From: Bacillus sp. AZ43
Lineage (GTDB): Bacteria > Actinomycetota > Actinomycetes > Mycobacteriales > Geodermatophilaceae
Reading direction: 5' to 3'
Assembly (NCBI GenBank): GCA_004570425.1
Contig: SPQJ01000015.1
Location: forward strand, 18,799-82,798
Length of the DNA: 64,000 bases
In this document: positions 14,694 to 25,855 of the stretch, piece by piece
Layout: each line of letters starts with the position of its first letter
Position numbering within the stretch: position 1 is the stretch's first letter
Translations under genes and position numbers: made by a program
The notes under the pieces: generated by a model
Database searches by the model: none
The model's input: only the letters and a program-made list of their open reading frames with translations
Told to the model about the DNA's origin: nothing

Positions 14694-15056
14694 ATGCTCT
14701 CGACCTACGTCCCGATCGTCGGGCTGTTCGCCCTGGCCGCGGCGTTCGCGCTGTTCTCGGTCACCCTGGCGCCCTACGTGGGCCCGCGCCGGTACAACCG
14801 GGCCAAGCTCGAGGCCTACGAGTGCGGCATCGAGCCGGTCGACCAGCCGCTCACCGGCGGCCGTTTCCCGGTGAAGTACTACCTGACGGCGATGCTCTTC
14901 ATCGTCTTCGACATCGAGATCGTCTTCCTCTACCCGTGGGCCGTGCACAACGACGCGCTGGGCCTGTTCGGGCTGGTCGAGATGGTCGTCTTCATCGCCA
15001 CCGTGTTCATCGCCTACGCGTACGTCTGGCGACGCGGCGGATTGGAGTGGGACTGA
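14694..15056 (+). CDS. nuoA: NADH-quinone oxidoreductase subunit A
   Basis: Membrane subunit of complex I at the junction of the peripheral and membrane arms. The protein has 120 residues and three TM helices (about 4-28, 60-82 and 88-110). The conserved cysteine loop lies in [10 protein letters not shown], and [20 protein letters not shown] carries the glutamate and aspartate of helix 2. It is the first gene of a 14-gene operon in standard nuoA-N order. The ATG is chosen on the leaderless -10 at 14681-14686. Confidence 0.96.
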   Translation: MLSTYVPIVGLFALAAAFALFSVTLAPYVGPRRYNRAKLEAYECGIEPVDQPLTGGRFPVKYYLTAMLFIVFDIEIVFLYPWAVHNDALGLFGLVEMVVFIATVFIAYAYVWRRGGLEWD

Positions 15057-15057
15057 C

Positions 15058-15750
15058 ATGGGACTCGAGGAGAAGCTGCCGAGCGGCGTCCTGCTCACCA
15101 GCGTGGAGAAGCTGGTCAACTGGACCCGCAAGTCGTCGCTGTGGCCGGCCACCTTCGGCCTGGCCTGCTGCGCCATCGAGATGATGGCGTCCGGTGCCGG
15201 CCGCTACGACCTGGCCCGCTTCGGCATGGAGGTCTTCCGCGCCTCCCCGCGCCAGGCCGACCTGATGATCGTGGCCGGGCGGGTGAGCCAGAAGATGGCC
15301 CCGGTCCTGCGCCAGATCTACGACCAGATGCCCGAGCCGCGCTGGGTGCTCGCCATGGGCGTCTGCGCCAGCTCCGGCGGCATGTTCAACAACTACGCGA
15401 TCGTCCAGGGCGTCGACCACATCGTCCCGGTGGACATGTACCTGCCCGGCTGCCCGCCGCGGCCGGAGATGCTCATGGACGCGATCCTCAAGCTGCACCA
15501 CAAGATCCAGCACGAGCCGCTGGGCGCCAAGCGGGAACGGCAGATGGAGCGGGCCCGCGAGGACGGGACGGCGAAGGACCTCCTCGTCGAGATGCCCTCG
15601 ACCGTGCGCGCGGACAAGGAGGCCCGGCGGGCCTACGAGGCGGCCGCCGCCGAGGGGCGCACCGGCCAGTTCGCCATCGAGCGGCGCGGCGGCAACGCCG
15701 TCCTGCTGCCGGAGGAGCGGCCGTCGGGCCAGGGGAAGGCCTGGCGATGA
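15058..15750 (+). CDS. nuoB: NADH-quinone oxidoreductase subunit B
   Basis: Peripheral-arm subunit carrying the terminal [4Fe-4S] cluster N2, which hands electrons to the quinone. The ligand cysteines are the C37-C38 pair in [12 protein letters not shown]103 in [10 protein letters not shown] and C132 in [10 protein letters not shown]. The 230-residue protein has a charged C-terminal extension of about 70 residues beyond the core, as is usual in actinobacteria. The start codon follows the nuoA stop by one base. Confidence 0.97.
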   Translation: MGLEEKLPSGVLLTSVEKLVNWTRKSSLWPATFGLACCAIEMMASGAGRYDLARFGMEVFRASPRQADLMIVAGRVSQKMAPVLRQIYDQMPEPRWVLAMGVCASSGGMFNNYAIVQGVDHIVPVDMYLPGCPPRPEMLMDAILKLHHKIQHEPLGAKRERQMERAREDGTAKDLLVEMPSTVRADKEARRAYEAAAAEGRTGQFAIERRGGNAVLLPEERPSGQGKAWR

Positions 15751-15763
15751 GGGGGACGCAGCG

Positions 15764-16516
15764 ATGAGCAACGACGGCGGCTCGAACCTGGTCCCCGGCC
15801 GCGAGGAGGCCGGCTACGACGACGCGACGGCGGCCTCCGGCGGGTTCCGCAAGGGCGCGTTCGGGGTCTCCGGCAGCGGCGACACCTCCGGCTTCGGCGG
15901 CCTGGTCCGCGTGGAGCCCGGCGGCGCGGTCGCCCTGCACTCCACCGACCGGCCCTACGGCGGGTACTTCGACGAGGTCACCGATGCGCTGATCGAGTCG
16001 GTCGGCGAGGCGACCTACGCCGCGGCCGTGCAGCGGGTGCTGGTCGACCGCGGCGAGATCACCTACTTCGTCGCCCGGGAGCACCTGCTCACCCTCGTCC
16101 AGGCGCTCCGGGACGACGAGGCGCTGCGCTTCGAGCTCTGCAGCAGCGTCTCCGGCGTGGACTACCTCGACAGCGGCGGCCCGGCGGCCTCGCCGGATCG
16201 GCCCCGGCTGCACGTCGTCTACCACCTGACGTCGATGACCTACCGGCGCCGCATCCGGCTCGAGGTCGCCGTCACCGCGCAGGACCCGCACGTGCCGTCG
16301 ATCGTCGGGGTCTACCCGACGGCGGACTGGCACGAGCGCGAGACGTGGGACATGTTCGGCGTCGTCTTCGACGGCCACCCGTCGCTCACCCGGATCCTCA
16401 TGCCCGACGACTGGGACGGGCACCCGCAGCGCAAGGACTACCCCCTCGGCGGCGTCCCCGTGGAGTACCACGGCGCGACCATCCCCCCGCCCGACACCAG
16501 GAGGGCGTACCGATGA
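15764..16516 (+). CDS. nuoC: NADH-quinone oxidoreductase subunit C
   Basis: Peripheral-arm 30-kDa-type subunit of 250 residues that packs against NuoD. The signature is in the C-terminal half: [22 protein letters not shown], then [26 protein letters not shown]. The first 60 residues are glycine- and acidic-rich and poorly conserved. NuoC and NuoD are separate here, unlike the fused E. coli form. The stop overlaps the nuoD ATG (ATGA). Confidence 0.96.
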   Translation: MSNDGGSNLVPGREEAGYDDATAASGGFRKGAFGVSGSGDTSGFGGLVRVEPGGAVALHSTDRPYGGYFDEVTDALIESVGEATYAAAVQRVLVDRGEITYFVAREHLLTLVQALRDDEALRFELCSSVSGVDYLDSGGPAASPDRPRLHVVYHLTSMTYRRRIRLEVAVTAQDPHVPSIVGVYPTADWHERETWDMFGVVFDGHPSLTRILMPDDWDGHPQRKDYPLGGVPVEYHGATIPPPDTRRAYR

Positions 16517-17832
16517 CGACCACCCAGGACCCCTACGCCGGCTCGCGGGAGACCACCGAGGGCCGCGTCTACACCGTCACCGGCGGCGACTGGGACCTCA
16601 CCTTCGCCGACCCGCACGGCGAGGAGCGCCTCGTCGTCAACATGGGGCCGCAGCACCCGTCGACCCACGGCGTCCTCCGGCTGGTCCTCGACCTCGAGGG
16701 CGAGACGGTGACCAAGGCGCGGGTGACCATCGGCTACCTGCACACCGGGATCGAGAAGAACACCGAGTACCGCAACTGGACGCAGGGCACGACGTTCGTG
16801 ACCCGCATGGACTACCTGGCCCCGCTGTACAACGAGGCCGCGTACTGCATGGCGGTCGAGAAGCTCCTGGGCATCGAGATCCCGCAGCGGGCGGCGACGA
16901 TCCGGGTGCTGGTCATGGAGATCAACCGGATCGCCAGCCACCTCGTCGGCCTGGCGACCGGCGGCATGGAGCTCGGCGCGCTGACCGCGATGACGAACGG
17001 GTTCCGCGAGCGGGAGATGTGCCTCGACCTGCTCGAGGAGATCACCGGCCTGCGGATGAACCACGCCTACATCCGCCCCGGCGGGCTGGCCCAGGACCTC
17101 CCGGAGACGGCGGTCGCCTCGATCCGCCAGTTCCTGGAGGTCATGCCGAAGCGGATCGCCGACTACCACCGGATGCTCACCGGCCAGCCGATCTGGCAGC
17201 GGCGGCTCAAGGACGTCGGTTACCTCGACGTCTCCGGCTGCCTGGCGCTCGGCGTCACAGGGCCGGTGCTCCGCTCGGCCGGCCTGCCGTGGGACCTCCG
17301 CAAGACCGAGCCGTACCTGGGCTACGAGACCTACGACTTCGAGGTGCCGACGGCCGACACCGCCGACGCCTGGGGCCGCTACCTGGTCCGGATGGCCGAG
17401 ATCAACGAGTCGCTCAAGCTGATCGCGCAGGCGCTCGACCGGCTCGAGCCCGGCCCCGTCATGGTGGAGGACAGGAAGATCGCCTGGCCCGCGCAGCTGT
17501 CCCTGGGCGCCGACGGCATGGGCAACTCGCTCGACCACGTGCGGCACATCATGGGCCAGTCGATGGAGGCGCTGATCCACCACTTCAAGCTGGTCACCGA
17601 GGGCTTCCGGGTGCCGGCCGGCCAGGTGTACGTGCCGATCGAGTCGCCCCGCGGCGAGCTGGGCTACCACGTCGTGAGCGACGGCAGCACCCGGCCGTGG
17701 CGCGTCCACGTGCGCGACCCCAGCTTCGTGAACCTGCAGGCCACGGCGGCGATGAGCGAGGGCGGCATGATCGCCGACGTCATCGCCGCGATCGCTTCGA
17801 TCGACCCGGTCATGGGGGGCGTCGACAGATGA
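16513..17832 (+). CDS. nuoD: NADH-quinone oxidoreductase subunit D
   Basis: 49-kDa-type subunit that forms the quinone-binding cavity with NuoB. The protein has 439 residues. [15 protein letters not shown] is the family signature and contains the conserved histidine loop of the quinone site. [19 protein letters not shown] and [14 protein letters not shown] follow. The C-terminus lacks the hydrogenase cysteines, as expected for complex I. It overlaps both neighbours by four bases. Confidence 0.97.
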   Translation: MTTTQDPYAGSRETTEGRVYTVTGGDWDLTFADPHGEERLVVNMGPQHPSTHGVLRLVLDLEGETVTKARVTIGYLHTGIEKNTEYRNWTQGTTFVTRMDYLAPLYNEAAYCMAVEKLLGIEIPQRAATIRVLVMEINRIASHLVGLATGGMELGALTAMTNGFREREMCLDLLEEITGLRMNHAYIRPGGLAQDLPETAVASIRQFLEVMPKRIADYHRMLTGQPIWQRRLKDVGYLDVSGCLALGVTGPVLRSAGLPWDLRKTEPYLGYETYDFEVPTADTADAWGRYLVRMAEINESLKLIAQALDRLEPGPVMVEDRKIAWPAQLSLGADGMGNSLDHVRHIMGQSMEALIHHFKLVTEGFRVPAGQVYVPIESPRGELGYHVVSDGSTRPWRVHVRDPSFVNLQATAAMSEGGMIADVIAAIASIDPVMGGVDR

Positions 17833-18881
17833 GTGCACTTCCGGGAAGCGCCGAGGGAACGGCGGTCACCGGGCTCGACTCGAGCCCGGTCGAGCCCGCG
17901 CCGGCCGACCTGCCGCCGCTGACCGAGCAGACCCGCCTCGAGGCGCGCGAGATCATCGCCCGCTACCCGGTGGCCCGCTCGGCGCTGCTGCCGATGCTCC
18001 ACCTGGTGCAGTCGGTGCAGGGCTACGTGTCGCCCGAGGGCGTCGCGTTCTGCGCCGAGGAGCTCGGCCTGACCAAGGCCGAGGTGGGCGCGGTCGCGAC
18101 GTTCTACACGATGTACAAGCGGCGGCCCACCGGGCGGCACCTGGTCAGCGTCTGCACCAACACGCTGTGCAGCGTGCTGGGCGGCCAGCGGATCATGGAC
18201 GCGCTCTCGGCCGACCTCGGCGTCCACCACGACGAGACGACGGCCGACGGCTCGATCACGCTCGAGCACGCCGAGTGCCTGGCCGCCTGCGACTACGCGC
18301 CGGTGGTCACCGTCGACTACGAGTTCTACGACCAGCAGGACGTCGAGAGCGCCCGCGCGCTGGTCGCCGCCCTGCGCCGCGGTGAGAAGCCGCTGCCCAC
18401 CCGCGGCGCCCCGCTCACCGACTTCAAGGGGATCTCCCGGCAGCTCGCCGGCTTCTCCCAGCACCCGGACGCCGGGGCCGCGGCCGCCGCGGTCGACGCG
18501 CCGGGTGCGCTCGGGCCCACGCTCGCCGGGCTGCGGCTGGCCGCCGAGCGGGGGGAGTCGGCCCCGCCGATGCCGCGCCGTCCCGACGCCCCCGCGCCGG
18601 ACGCGGACGAGCCGGCCGCCACGGTCGCGCCCTCCGGGACGACGGGGGAGACCCCCGGGCGCGAGGCGGCCGACGCCCGCGTCGCCGCCGCCGACACCCC
18701 GGCCGAGCGGGCCGGCGCCGCCGGCTTCCACCCCGACGCCCCCGAGCCGTCGGGCAGGTCGCTGGCCGACGAGGACGACGGCACGGAGACCCCCGCCGGG
18801 CAGGAGCCGGGGACCGAGTCCCAGGCGCCCGGCACCGGCCGGGTCATCGACGCCGGCCACACCCCGAAGCGGAAGGGCTGA
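17829..18881 (+). CDS. nuoE: NADH-quinone oxidoreductase subunit E with long C-terminal tail
   Basis: 24-kDa-type subunit with one [2Fe-2S] cluster next to NuoF. The thioredoxin-like core carries cysteines in [14 protein letters not shown] (about residues 106-119) and [12 protein letters not shown] (about 146-157). The protein has 350 residues. About 150 residues after [11 protein letters not shown] are rich in alanine, proline, aspartate and glutamate, appear disordered and end in a basic TPKRKG. NuoE in other groups ends near 170-250 residues, so this tail is unusually long. It overlaps the nuoD stop (ATGA). Confidence 0.95.
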   Translation: MSALPGSAEGTAVTGLDSSPVEPAPADLPPLTEQTRLEAREIIARYPVARSALLPMLHLVQSVQGYVSPEGVAFCAEELGLTKAEVGAVATFYTMYKRRPTGRHLVSVCTNTLCSVLGGQRIMDALSADLGVHHDETTADGSITLEHAECLAACDYAPVVTVDYEFYDQQDVESARALVAALRRGEKPLPTRGAPLTDFKGISRQLAGFSQHPDAGAAAAAVDAPGALGPTLAGLRLAAERGESAPPMPRRPDAPAPDADEPAATVAPSGTTGETPGREAADARVAAADTPAERAGAAGFHPDAPEPSGRSLADEDDGTETPAGQEPGTESQAPGTGRVIDAGHTPKRKG

Positions 18882-18884
18882 GCC

Positions 18885-20213
18885 ATGCCCCTCACTCCCG
18901 TGCTGACCACCCGCTGGGGCGCCGAGCGGTCCTGGCGGCTGGACACCTACGAGTCCATGGAGGGCTACTCGGCCCTGCGCACGGCCCTGTCGATGACGCC
19001 GGACGAGCTGGTCACGATGGTCAAGGACTCCGGCCTGCGCGGCCGCGGCGGCGCCGGCTTCCCGACCGGCATGAAGTGGAGCTTCATCCCGCAGCCCAAG
19101 CCGGGCGAGACCCCGACCGGACCGGCCGCGATGCCCAAGTACCTCGTCGTCAACGCCGACGAGGGCGAGCCGGGCACCTGCAAGGACCTCCCGCTGATGA
19201 TGGCCGACCCGCACTCGCTCATCGAGGGCGTGATCATCTCGGCCTACGCCATCCGCTCGCACTTCGCCGCGATCTACGTGCGCGGCGAGGCGGTGCACGC
19301 CCATCGCCGGCTGATGGCCGCCGTCGAGGAGGCCTACGCGGCCGGGTACCTCGGCACCGACATCCTCGGGTCGGGCTACGACCTCGAGCTGGTCGTGCAC
19401 GCCGGCGCCGGCGCCTACATCTGCGGCGAGGAGACGGCGCTGCTCGAGTCGCTGGAGGGCTACCGCGGCCAGCCCCGGCTCAAGCCGCCGTTCCCCGCGG
19501 TCGCGGGGCTCTACGGCTCGCCGACCGTCATCAACAACGTGGAGACCCTGGCCAGCGTGCCGTTCGTCGTCCGGGGCGGCGCCGACTGGTTCAAGGAGTT
19601 CGGCCCGGAGAAGTCGCCCGGCCCGAAGATCTACTCGCTGTCGGGTCGCGTCGTCCGCCCCGGCCAGTACGAGGCCCCCATGGGGACGACGATGCGCGAG
19701 CTGCTCGAGATGGCCGGCGGGATCCGCCCGGGCCACGAGCTGAAGTTCTGGACGCCGGGCGGCTCGTCGACGCCGTACTTCACCGCCGAGCACCTCGACG
19801 TCCCGCTGGACTTCGACTCGGTGGCGGCGGCCGGCTCCATGCTCGGCACCACCGCGCTGATGGTGTTCGACGAGACCGACTCGATCGTCGAGGCCACCCT
19901 CCGGTTCACCGAGTTCTACGCGCACGAGAGCTGCGGGAAGTGCACCCCGTGCCGCGAGGGCACCTACTGGCTGGTGCAGATCCTCGACCGGATCGCGCAC
20001 GGCCGCGGCACCGCCCAGGACCTCGACCTGCTGACCGACACCTGCGACAACATCCTGGGCCGCTCGTTCTGCGCCCTCGGTGACGGCGCGACCAGCTGCA
20101 TCGCCAGCTCGCTGAAGTACTTCCGGGACGACTACGTCGCCCTGCTGCCGCCGGAGGAGCAGGCCCGGCTGGGCCGCTCGCTCCGGATCGAGCCCGTGGG
20201 GGTGGCCTCGTGA
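18885..20213 (+). CDS. nuoF: NADH-quinone oxidoreductase subunit F (NADH-binding)
   Basis: 51-kDa-type subunit that oxidises NADH through FMN. The glycine-rich [15 protein letters not shown] (about residues 51-65) and [19 protein letters not shown] (about 174-192) form the NADH and FMN sites. The N3 [4Fe-4S] cluster is held by [12 protein letters not shown] (about 348-359) and a later cysteine in RSFCALGD. The length, 442 residues, is normal. It ends GTGA with the nuoG start, so the genes are coupled. Confidence 0.97.
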   Translation: MPLTPVLTTRWGAERSWRLDTYESMEGYSALRTALSMTPDELVTMVKDSGLRGRGGAGFPTGMKWSFIPQPKPGETPTGPAAMPKYLVVNADEGEPGTCKDLPLMMADPHSLIEGVIISAYAIRSHFAAIYVRGEAVHAHRRLMAAVEEAYAAGYLGTDILGSGYDLELVVHAGAGAYICGEETALLESLEGYRGQPRLKPPFPAVAGLYGSPTVINNVETLASVPFVVRGGADWFKEFGPEKSPGPKIYSLSGRVVRPGQYEAPMGTTMRELLEMAGGIRPGHELKFWTPGGSSTPYFTAEHLDVPLDFDSVAAAGSMLGTTALMVFDETDSIVEATLRFTEFYAHESCGKCTPCREGTYWLVQILDRIAHGRGTAQDLDLLTDTCDNILGRSFCALGDGATSCIASSLKYFRDDYVALLPPEEQARLGRSLRIEPVGVAS

Positions 20214-22696
20214 CTCTGACGAACCCGACGCCGGCGCCGGCCGTCCCGCCCGGGACGCCCGGCCCGCACACGCCGCCGGACGCCGTGCACTGCACGATCG
20301 ACGGCTTCGACGTCGCCGTCCCGAAGGGGACGCTGATCATCCGCGCCGCCGAGCAGATCGGCGTCTTCATCCCGCGGTTCTGCGACCACCCGCTGCTCGA
20401 GCCGGTCGGCGCCTGCCGCCAGTGCCTCGTCGAGGTCGAGGGCCAGCGCAAGCCCGTCGCCTCCTGCACGATGCCGGTGACCGACGGCATGGCGGTGAAG
20501 ACGCAGCTCACCAGCCCCCAGGCCGACAAGGCGCAGCAGGGCACGATGGAGCTGCTGCTGATCAACCACCCGCTCGACTGCCCCACCTGCGACAAGGGCG
20601 GGGAGTGCCCGCTGCAGAACCAGGCGATGGGCCACGGTCGCACCGAGAGCCGGTTCGTCGACGAGAAGCGGACCTACCCCAAGCCGCTGCCGATCAGCAG
20701 CGAGATCCTGCTCGACCGCGAGCGCTGCGTCCTCTGCGCCCGGTGCACGCGGTTCTCCCAGCAGGTGGCCGGCGACCCGTTCATCGAGCTGTTCGAGCGC
20801 GGCGCGCTGGAGCAGGTCGCGATCTACGAGGACGAGCCGTTCGAGTCCTACTTCTCCGGCAACACCACCCAGATCTGCCCCGTCGGCGCGCTGACCAGCG
20901 CCCAGTACCGCTTCCGCGCCCGGCCGTTCGACCTGCGCAGCGAGGCGAGCGTCTGCGAGCACTGCGCGTCGGGCTGCGCGCAGCGCACCGACTACCGGCG
21001 CGGCAAGGTCACCCGCCGGCAGGCCGGCGAGGATCCGGCGGTCAACGAGGAGTGGAACTGCGACAAGGGGCGCTACGCGTTCCGCTACGTCACCTCCAAC
21101 CAGCGGCTGACCACGCCGCTGGTCCGGCGGGACGGCGAGCTGCAGCCCGCGTCCTGGCCCGAGGCCTGGGCCGCCGCGGCGGCCGGCCTGCGGCAGGCCC
21201 GCGAGGACGGCGGCGTCGGCGTGCTGCCCGGCGGCCGGCTGACGGTCGAGGACGCCTACGCCTACGCCAAGTTCGCCCGCGTGGCGCTGGGCACCAACGA
21301 CGTCGACTCCCGCGCTCGTGCGCACTCGGCCGAGGAGCTCGCGTTCCTGGCCGCTCAGGTGGCCGGCACCGGCCCGGGCCGCGGCGGGGTCACCTACGAC
21401 GAGCTGGGCGCGGCGCCTGCGGTCCTGCTGGCCGGATTCGAGCCGGAGGAGGAGTCGCCGATCGTCTTCCTGCGGCTGCGCCGGGCCGTGCGCACGCGGC
21501 AGCTGCCGGTCTTCGACCTGGCGCCGTTCGCCACCCGGGCGGCGGAGAAGCTGCAGGCCACCGTGCTCACCACGCTCCCCGGCGCGGAGGCCCGGTCGCT
21601 GCGGGCGCTGGCCGACGGCAGCTGGGGCGGCCCGGCCGTCGAGGCCCTCCGGCAGCCCGGCGCGATCGTCCTCGCCGGTGAGCGGCTGGCCGAGGTCCCC
21701 GGCGCCTTCTCCGCCCTGCTCGCCCTGTCGCGCGCCACCGGTGCCCGGGTCGCCTGGGTGCCCCGACGGGCGGGGGAGCGCGGCGCGGTCGAGGCCGGTG
21801 CGCTGCCCGCGCTGCTGCCCGGCGGCCGCGGTGTCGGCGACGCCACCGCCCGGGCGGACGTGGCGGCGCTCTGGGGTGCCGAGATCCCGGCCACCCCCGG
21901 CCGCGACCTCACCGGCATCCTCACCGCGGTCCGCGACGGCCACCTGCCCGGCCTGCTGGTCGGCGGCGTGGACCCCTGCGACCTTCCCGACCCGGCGCTC
22001 GCCGAGTCCGCGCTGGCCAGCGCCGCCTTCGTGGTGAGCCTGGAGATGTTCCCGACCGTGGTCACCGAGTGGGCCGACGTCGTCCTGCCGGTGGCCGCGG
22101 CTCCGGAGAAGGCCGGCACCTACCTCGACTGGGAGGGCCGCCCGCGCCCGTTCGACGCCACCCTGCACGGCACCGGCCAGCTGACCGACGGCCGTGTCCT
22201 GCACGGCCTGGCCGACGAGCTCGACGTCGACCTGCGGCTGCCCACCGTCGAGGCGGCGCGGGCCGAGCTCGCGGCGCTCGGGGCGGCCCGCCGTCCGGGG
22301 GAGGGGACGGGGCTCGACGTCGCGCCGCCCCCGGCCCCCGACCTCCGGCCGGACGAGGCCCTGCTCGCCTCGTGGCGGCAGCTCATCGACACCGGCACCC
22401 TGCAGCGGGACGAGCCCGAGCTCGCGGGCACGGCGCGGCAGCCGGTGGCCCGCATCGGCGTGGAGGCGGCCGCCCGGCTCGGCGTCGCGGACGGCGACCG
22501 GATCACCGTCAGCGGCTCGACGGGCTCGGTCAGCCTGCCCGTCCGCGTCACCGCGATGCCCGACCAGGTGGTGTGGCTGCCGATGAGGTCACCGGGCAGC
22601 GACGTGCGCTCCGACCTGGGCACCGGCCCGGGCGGCGTCGTCCGGCTCAGCGCTGCGTCGTCCCCCGCCCCGACCACCCCGGCAGGCCTGGCATGA
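20210..22696 (+). CDS. nuoG: NADH-quinone oxidoreductase subunit G
   Basis: 75-kDa-type subunit of 828 residues that carries most iron-sulfur clusters of the peripheral arm. In order: a ferredoxin [2Fe-2S] with [16 protein letters not shown]; the N5 site [14 protein letters not shown] with its histidine ligand; a CVLCARC...CPVGAL N4 site; and an extra CEHCASGC set (about residues 247-254) that could hold cluster N7. The second half is a molybdopterin-oxidoreductase-like fold without cofactor role. The GTG start overlaps nuoF. Confidence 0.96.
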   Translation: MTLTNPTPAPAVPPGTPGPHTPPDAVHCTIDGFDVAVPKGTLIIRAAEQIGVFIPRFCDHPLLEPVGACRQCLVEVEGQRKPVASCTMPVTDGMAVKTQLTSPQADKAQQGTMELLLINHPLDCPTCDKGGECPLQNQAMGHGRTESRFVDEKRTYPKPLPISSEILLDRERCVLCARCTRFSQQVAGDPFIELFERGALEQVAIYEDEPFESYFSGNTTQICPVGALTSAQYRFRARPFDLRSEASVCEHCASGCAQRTDYRRGKVTRRQAGEDPAVNEEWNCDKGRYAFRYVTSNQRLTTPLVRRDGELQPASWPEAWAAAAAGLRQAREDGGVGVLPGGRLTVEDAYAYAKFARVALGTNDVDSRARAHSAEELAFLAAQVAGTGPGRGGVTYDELGAAPAVLLAGFEPEEESPIVFLRLRRAVRTRQLPVFDLAPFATRAAEKLQATVLTTLPGAEARSLRALADGSWGGPAVEALRQPGAIVLAGERLAEVPGAFSALLALSRATGARVAWVPRRAGERGAVEAGALPALLPGGRGVGDATARADVAALWGAEIPATPGRDLTGILTAVRDGHLPGLLVGGVDPCDLPDPALAESALASAAFVVSLEMFPTVVTEWADVVLPVAAAPEKAGTYLDWEGRPRPFDATLHGTGQLTDGRVLHGLADELDVDLRLPTVEAARAELAALGAARRPGEGTGLDVAPPPAPDLRPDEALLASWRQLIDTGTLQRDEPELAGTARQPVARIGVEAAARLGVADGDRITVSGSTGSVSLPVRVTAMPDQVVWLPMRSPGSDVRSDLGTGPGGVVRLSAASSPAPTTPAGLA

Positions 22697-24162
22697 ACCT
22701 GCTGACGAGCCCCGACCAGCCGACGCTGGAGGACTTCGGGCACGACGTCTGGTGGATCGTGCTCATCAAGATCGTGGGCATCTTCGTGGTGCTGGTCCTG
22801 ATGACGCTGTTCGCCATCGTGTTCGAGCGCAAGGTCGTCGCCCGGATGCAGCAGCGGATCGGACCCAACCGGGTCGGCCCGCGCGGCTACCTGCAGAGCC
22901 TCGCCGACGGGCTGAAGCTGGCGTTCAAGGAAGACATCATGCCGGCCCTGGCGGACAAGCCGGTCTACTTCCTGGCGCCGGTCATCGCCGCGATCCCGGC
23001 CTTCCTCGCCTTCTCCGTGATCCCGCTCGGCCCGACGGTCAGCATCTTCGGCGAGCGGACGCCGCTGCAGCTCACCGACGCCCCGATCGGCGTCCTCGTC
23101 GTCCTGGCCTGCTCGGCCATGGGCGTCTACGGGATCGTGCTGGCCGGCTGGGCGTCGGGCTCCACCTACCCGCTGCTCGGCGGCCTGCGCAGCGCCGCCC
23201 AGATGGTCAGCTACGAGATCGCGATGGGCCTGTCGATCGTCGCGGTGTTCCTCTACGCCGGGACCATGTCGACCTCGGAGATCGTGGCCGCACAGGCCGA
23301 CGGCAACCAGCTGTCGTTCTTCGGCTGGGAGTTCACCGGGCCCAGCTGGTTCGCCGTCCTGCTGCCGGTCTCGTTCGTCATCTACGCGATCGCCGTCGTC
23401 GGCGAGACCAACCGGGCGCCGTTCGACCTCCCCGAGGCCGAGAGCGAGCTGGTCGGCGGCTTCCACACCGAGTACTCGTCGCTGAAGTTCGCCCTGTTCT
23501 TCCTGGCCGAGTACATCAACATGGTCACCGTCTCCGCGCTGGCCGCGACGCTGTTCCTCGGTGGCTGGCGGGCGCCGTGGCCGATCTCGATCTGGGACGG
23601 CGCCAACACCGGCTGGTGGCCGATGCTCTGGTTCTTCCTCAAGGTCGTGCTCGCGCTGTTCGTCTTCATCTGGCTGCGCGGCACGCTGCCCCGCCTGCGC
23701 TACGACCAGTTCATGCGGTTCGGCTGGAAGGTGCTGGTCCCCACCGCGCTGGTGTGGATCGTCGTCGTCGCCACCATGCGCACCGTGTCCCGGGAGGCCG
23801 ACCTCTCCACCGGCGAGGTCGCGCTCTACGTCGGCGTCCCGGCCGCGCTGCTCGTGCTCATCGGGTTGGCGATCGCGAGCCGCACGGCGAACCGGGACAC
23901 CCGGCTCATGGCCGAGGAGGCCGCGGCCGGCGGGATCCACGCGGTCGACCCCGAGCCCGACGTCCTGCCGCCGGCCGGGCCGCGGCGCCGGCCCACCGGT
24001 GGCCCGAGCCGGGCCGAGGGCGGCTTCCCGATCCCCCCGATGGACCTGAAGGTGCCGCCGTCGCCCCGGCTGCGGCGCGAGCCGGTGAGCACCGACGGCG
24101 CCCCCGTCGTCGGCACCGGACGCCGGGGACCCGCTCCCGTCCAGGAGGACGACAGTGTCTGA
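22693..24162 (+). CDS. nuoH: NADH-quinone oxidoreductase subunit H with C-terminal tail
   Basis: Membrane subunit that links the quinone cavity to the proton-pumping arm. The 489-residue protein has about eight TM helices. The quinone-site loop [19 protein letters not shown] follows helix 1, and [20 protein letters not shown] is the second signature. After the last helix (about residue 385) comes a hydrophilic tail of about 90 residues, rich in proline and arginine, predicted to lie in the cytosol. It overlaps nuoG (ATGA) and nuoI (8 bases). Confidence 0.96.
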   Translation: MNLLTSPDQPTLEDFGHDVWWIVLIKIVGIFVVLVLMTLFAIVFERKVVARMQQRIGPNRVGPRGYLQSLADGLKLAFKEDIMPALADKPVYFLAPVIAAIPAFLAFSVIPLGPTVSIFGERTPLQLTDAPIGVLVVLACSAMGVYGIVLAGWASGSTYPLLGGLRSAAQMVSYEIAMGLSIVAVFLYAGTMSTSEIVAAQADGNQLSFFGWEFTGPSWFAVLLPVSFVIYAIAVVGETNRAPFDLPEAESELVGGFHTEYSSLKFALFFLAEYINMVTVSALAATLFLGGWRAPWPISIWDGANTGWWPMLWFFLKVVLALFVFIWLRGTLPRLRYDQFMRFGWKVLVPTALVWIVVVATMRTVSREADLSTGEVALYVGVPAALLVLIGLAIASRTANRDTRLMAEEAAAGGIHAVDPEPDVLPPAGPRRRPTGGPSRAEGGFPIPPMDLKVPPSPRLRREPVSTDGAPVVGTGRRGPAPVQEDDSV

Positions 24163-24745
24163 GATCGAGCGCTCCACCGGGGCGCGCAACCGGCCGGCGG
24201 TGCGCGACAGCATCCTGCCCGCGCCGTCGCAGGGGTTCGGCGTCACCTTCGCGCAGATCTTCCGCAAGGTGACCACCGAGCAGTACCCGTACGAGCCGAA
24301 GGTGACCAAGCCGCGCTACCACGGCCGGCACGTGCTCAACCGGCACCCCGACGGGCTGGAGAAGTGCGTCGGCTGCGAGCTGTGCGCGTGGGCCTGCCCC
24401 GCCGACGCCATCTACGTCGAGGGCGGCGACAACACCGAGGACGCCCGCTTCTCGCCCGGCGAGCGGTACGGCGCGGTCTACCAGATCAACTACCTGCGGT
24501 GCATCTTCTGCGGGCTGTGCATCGAGGCCTGCCCGACCCGCTCGCTGACGATGAGCAACGACTTCGAGCTGGCCGACGACAACCGCCAGGACCTGATCTA
24601 CACCAAGGAACAGCTGATGGCGCCGCTGCTCCCCGGGATGGAGCAGCCCCCGCACCCCATGCGGCTCGGGGACGACGAGAAGGACTACTACCTGCGGACG
24701 CCGGGCTCCTCCGCGGCGGAGCCGGTGCAGGGGGAGCGGGTATGA
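24155..24745 (+). CDS. nuoI: NADH-quinone oxidoreductase subunit I
   Basis: 23-kDa-type ferredoxin subunit with two [4Fe-4S] clusters (N6a, N6b). The two motifs are [16 protein letters not shown] (about residues 71-86) and [17 protein letters not shown] (about 117-133). The N-terminal amphipathic segment includes [20 protein letters not shown]. The length is 196 residues. The GTG start lies inside the end of nuoH. Confidence 0.97.
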   Translation: MSEIERSTGARNRPAVRDSILPAPSQGFGVTFAQIFRKVTTEQYPYEPKVTKPRYHGRHVLNRHPDGLEKCVGCELCAWACPADAIYVEGGDNTEDARFSPGERYGAVYQINYLRCIFCGLCIEACPTRSLTMSNDFELADDNRQDLIYTKEQLMAPLLPGMEQPPHPMRLGDDEKDYYLRTPGSSAAEPVQGERV

Positions 24746-25554
24746 CCGAGACCCTCGGCGGCGGCGAGACCGTCGTCTTCTGGATCCTCGGCCCCGTCGC
24801 GCTAGCCGGGGCGCTGGGCATGGTGTTCAGCCGGAACGCGGTGCACTCCGCGCTGTGGCTGGTCAACACGATGCTCGCCCTGGGCGTCTTCTACGTCGTC
24901 CAGGAGGCGCCGTTCCTCGGCGCGGTGCAGATCATCGTCTACACCGGCGCGATCATGATCCTGTTCCTCTTCGTGCTCATGCTCGTCGGCCGCGACTCCT
25001 CGGACTCGGTGGTCGAGACGCTGCGCGGGCAGCGGATCGCGGCGACCGTCCTGGGGCTCGGGTTCGCGGCGCTGGTGGGCGCCGGCATCGCGCGGGCCAC
25101 GCAGGACCTCCCCGCCACCGGCCTGGACGCCGTGCAGGGCGAGGAGGGCAACATCGCCGCGATCGCCGAGTCGCTGTTCACCGACTACCTGCTCGCCTTC
25201 GAGGTCACCAGCGCGCTGCTGATCACCGCCGCGGTGGGCGCGATGGTCCTGGCGCACATCGAGAAGGAGCCCGGCAGCCGCCGCACGCAGAAGGAGCTCT
25301 CCCGGGCGCGGTTCCTCACCACCGACCGGCCGCAGACGCTGCCCGGGCCCGGGGTCTTCGCGCGGGCCAACTCGGTCGCGGTGCCGGCGATCCTCCCCGA
25401 CGGCACCGTCGCGGAGGACAGCCTCGCGACCGGCATCGACCCGCAGGTCCCCGACGAGATGCCCCGGCCCACCGGGCGCGAGCAGCTCGGCTCGCCCGAC
25501 GCCGCTCTCGGCACGCTGGACCCCGCCCCGAGCGACAGGAGCGCCGACCGGTGA
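24742..25554 (+). CDS. nuoJ: NADH-quinone oxidoreductase subunit J with C-terminal tail
   Basis: Membrane subunit of 270 residues. Five TM helices are visible in the first 180 residues, including [19 protein letters not shown], which carries the conserved tyrosine and pi-bulge region of helix 3. About 85 hydrophilic residues follow the last helix. It overlaps the nuoI and nuoK genes by four bases each. Confidence 0.95.
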   Translation: MTETLGGGETVVFWILGPVALAGALGMVFSRNAVHSALWLVNTMLALGVFYVVQEAPFLGAVQIIVYTGAIMILFLFVLMLVGRDSSDSVVETLRGQRIAATVLGLGFAALVGAGIARATQDLPATGLDAVQGEEGNIAAIAESLFTDYLLAFEVTSALLITAAVGAMVLAHIEKEPGSRRTQKELSRARFLTTDRPQTLPGPGVFARANSVAVPAILPDGTVAEDSLATGIDPQVPDEMPRPTGREQLGSPDAALGTLDPAPSDRSADR

Positions 25555-25850
25555 CGCTGACCTACTACCTGGTGCTCGCCGCCATCCTGTTCACGATCGG
25601 CGCGGTCGGCGTCCTGGTCCGGCGCAACGCGATCGTCGTGTTCATGTGCGTCGAGCTGATGCTCAACTCGGTGAACCTCACCCTGGTCACCTTCGCGCGG
25701 GCCACCGGCACGGTCGACGGCCAGATCATGGCGTTCTTCGTCATGGTCGTCGCCGCGGCCGAGGTCGTCGTCGGCCTCGCCATCATCATGTCGATCTACC
25801 GGACCCGGCGGTCCGCCTCGGTCGACGACGCCAACCTGCTGAAGTACTGA
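25551..25850 (+). CDS. nuoK: NADH-quinone oxidoreductase subunit K
   Basis: Small antiporter-like membrane subunit of 99 residues with three TM helices. The two conserved intramembrane glutamates are seen in [14 protein letters not shown] and [12 protein letters not shown]. The GTG start forms a GTGA overlap with the nuoJ stop. Confidence 0.97.
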   Translation: MTLTYYLVLAAILFTIGAVGVLVRRNAIVVFMCVELMLNSVNLTLVTFARATGTVDGQIMAFFVMVVAAAEVVVGLAIIMSIYRTRRSASVDDANLLKY

Positions 25851-25855
25851 CGGGG

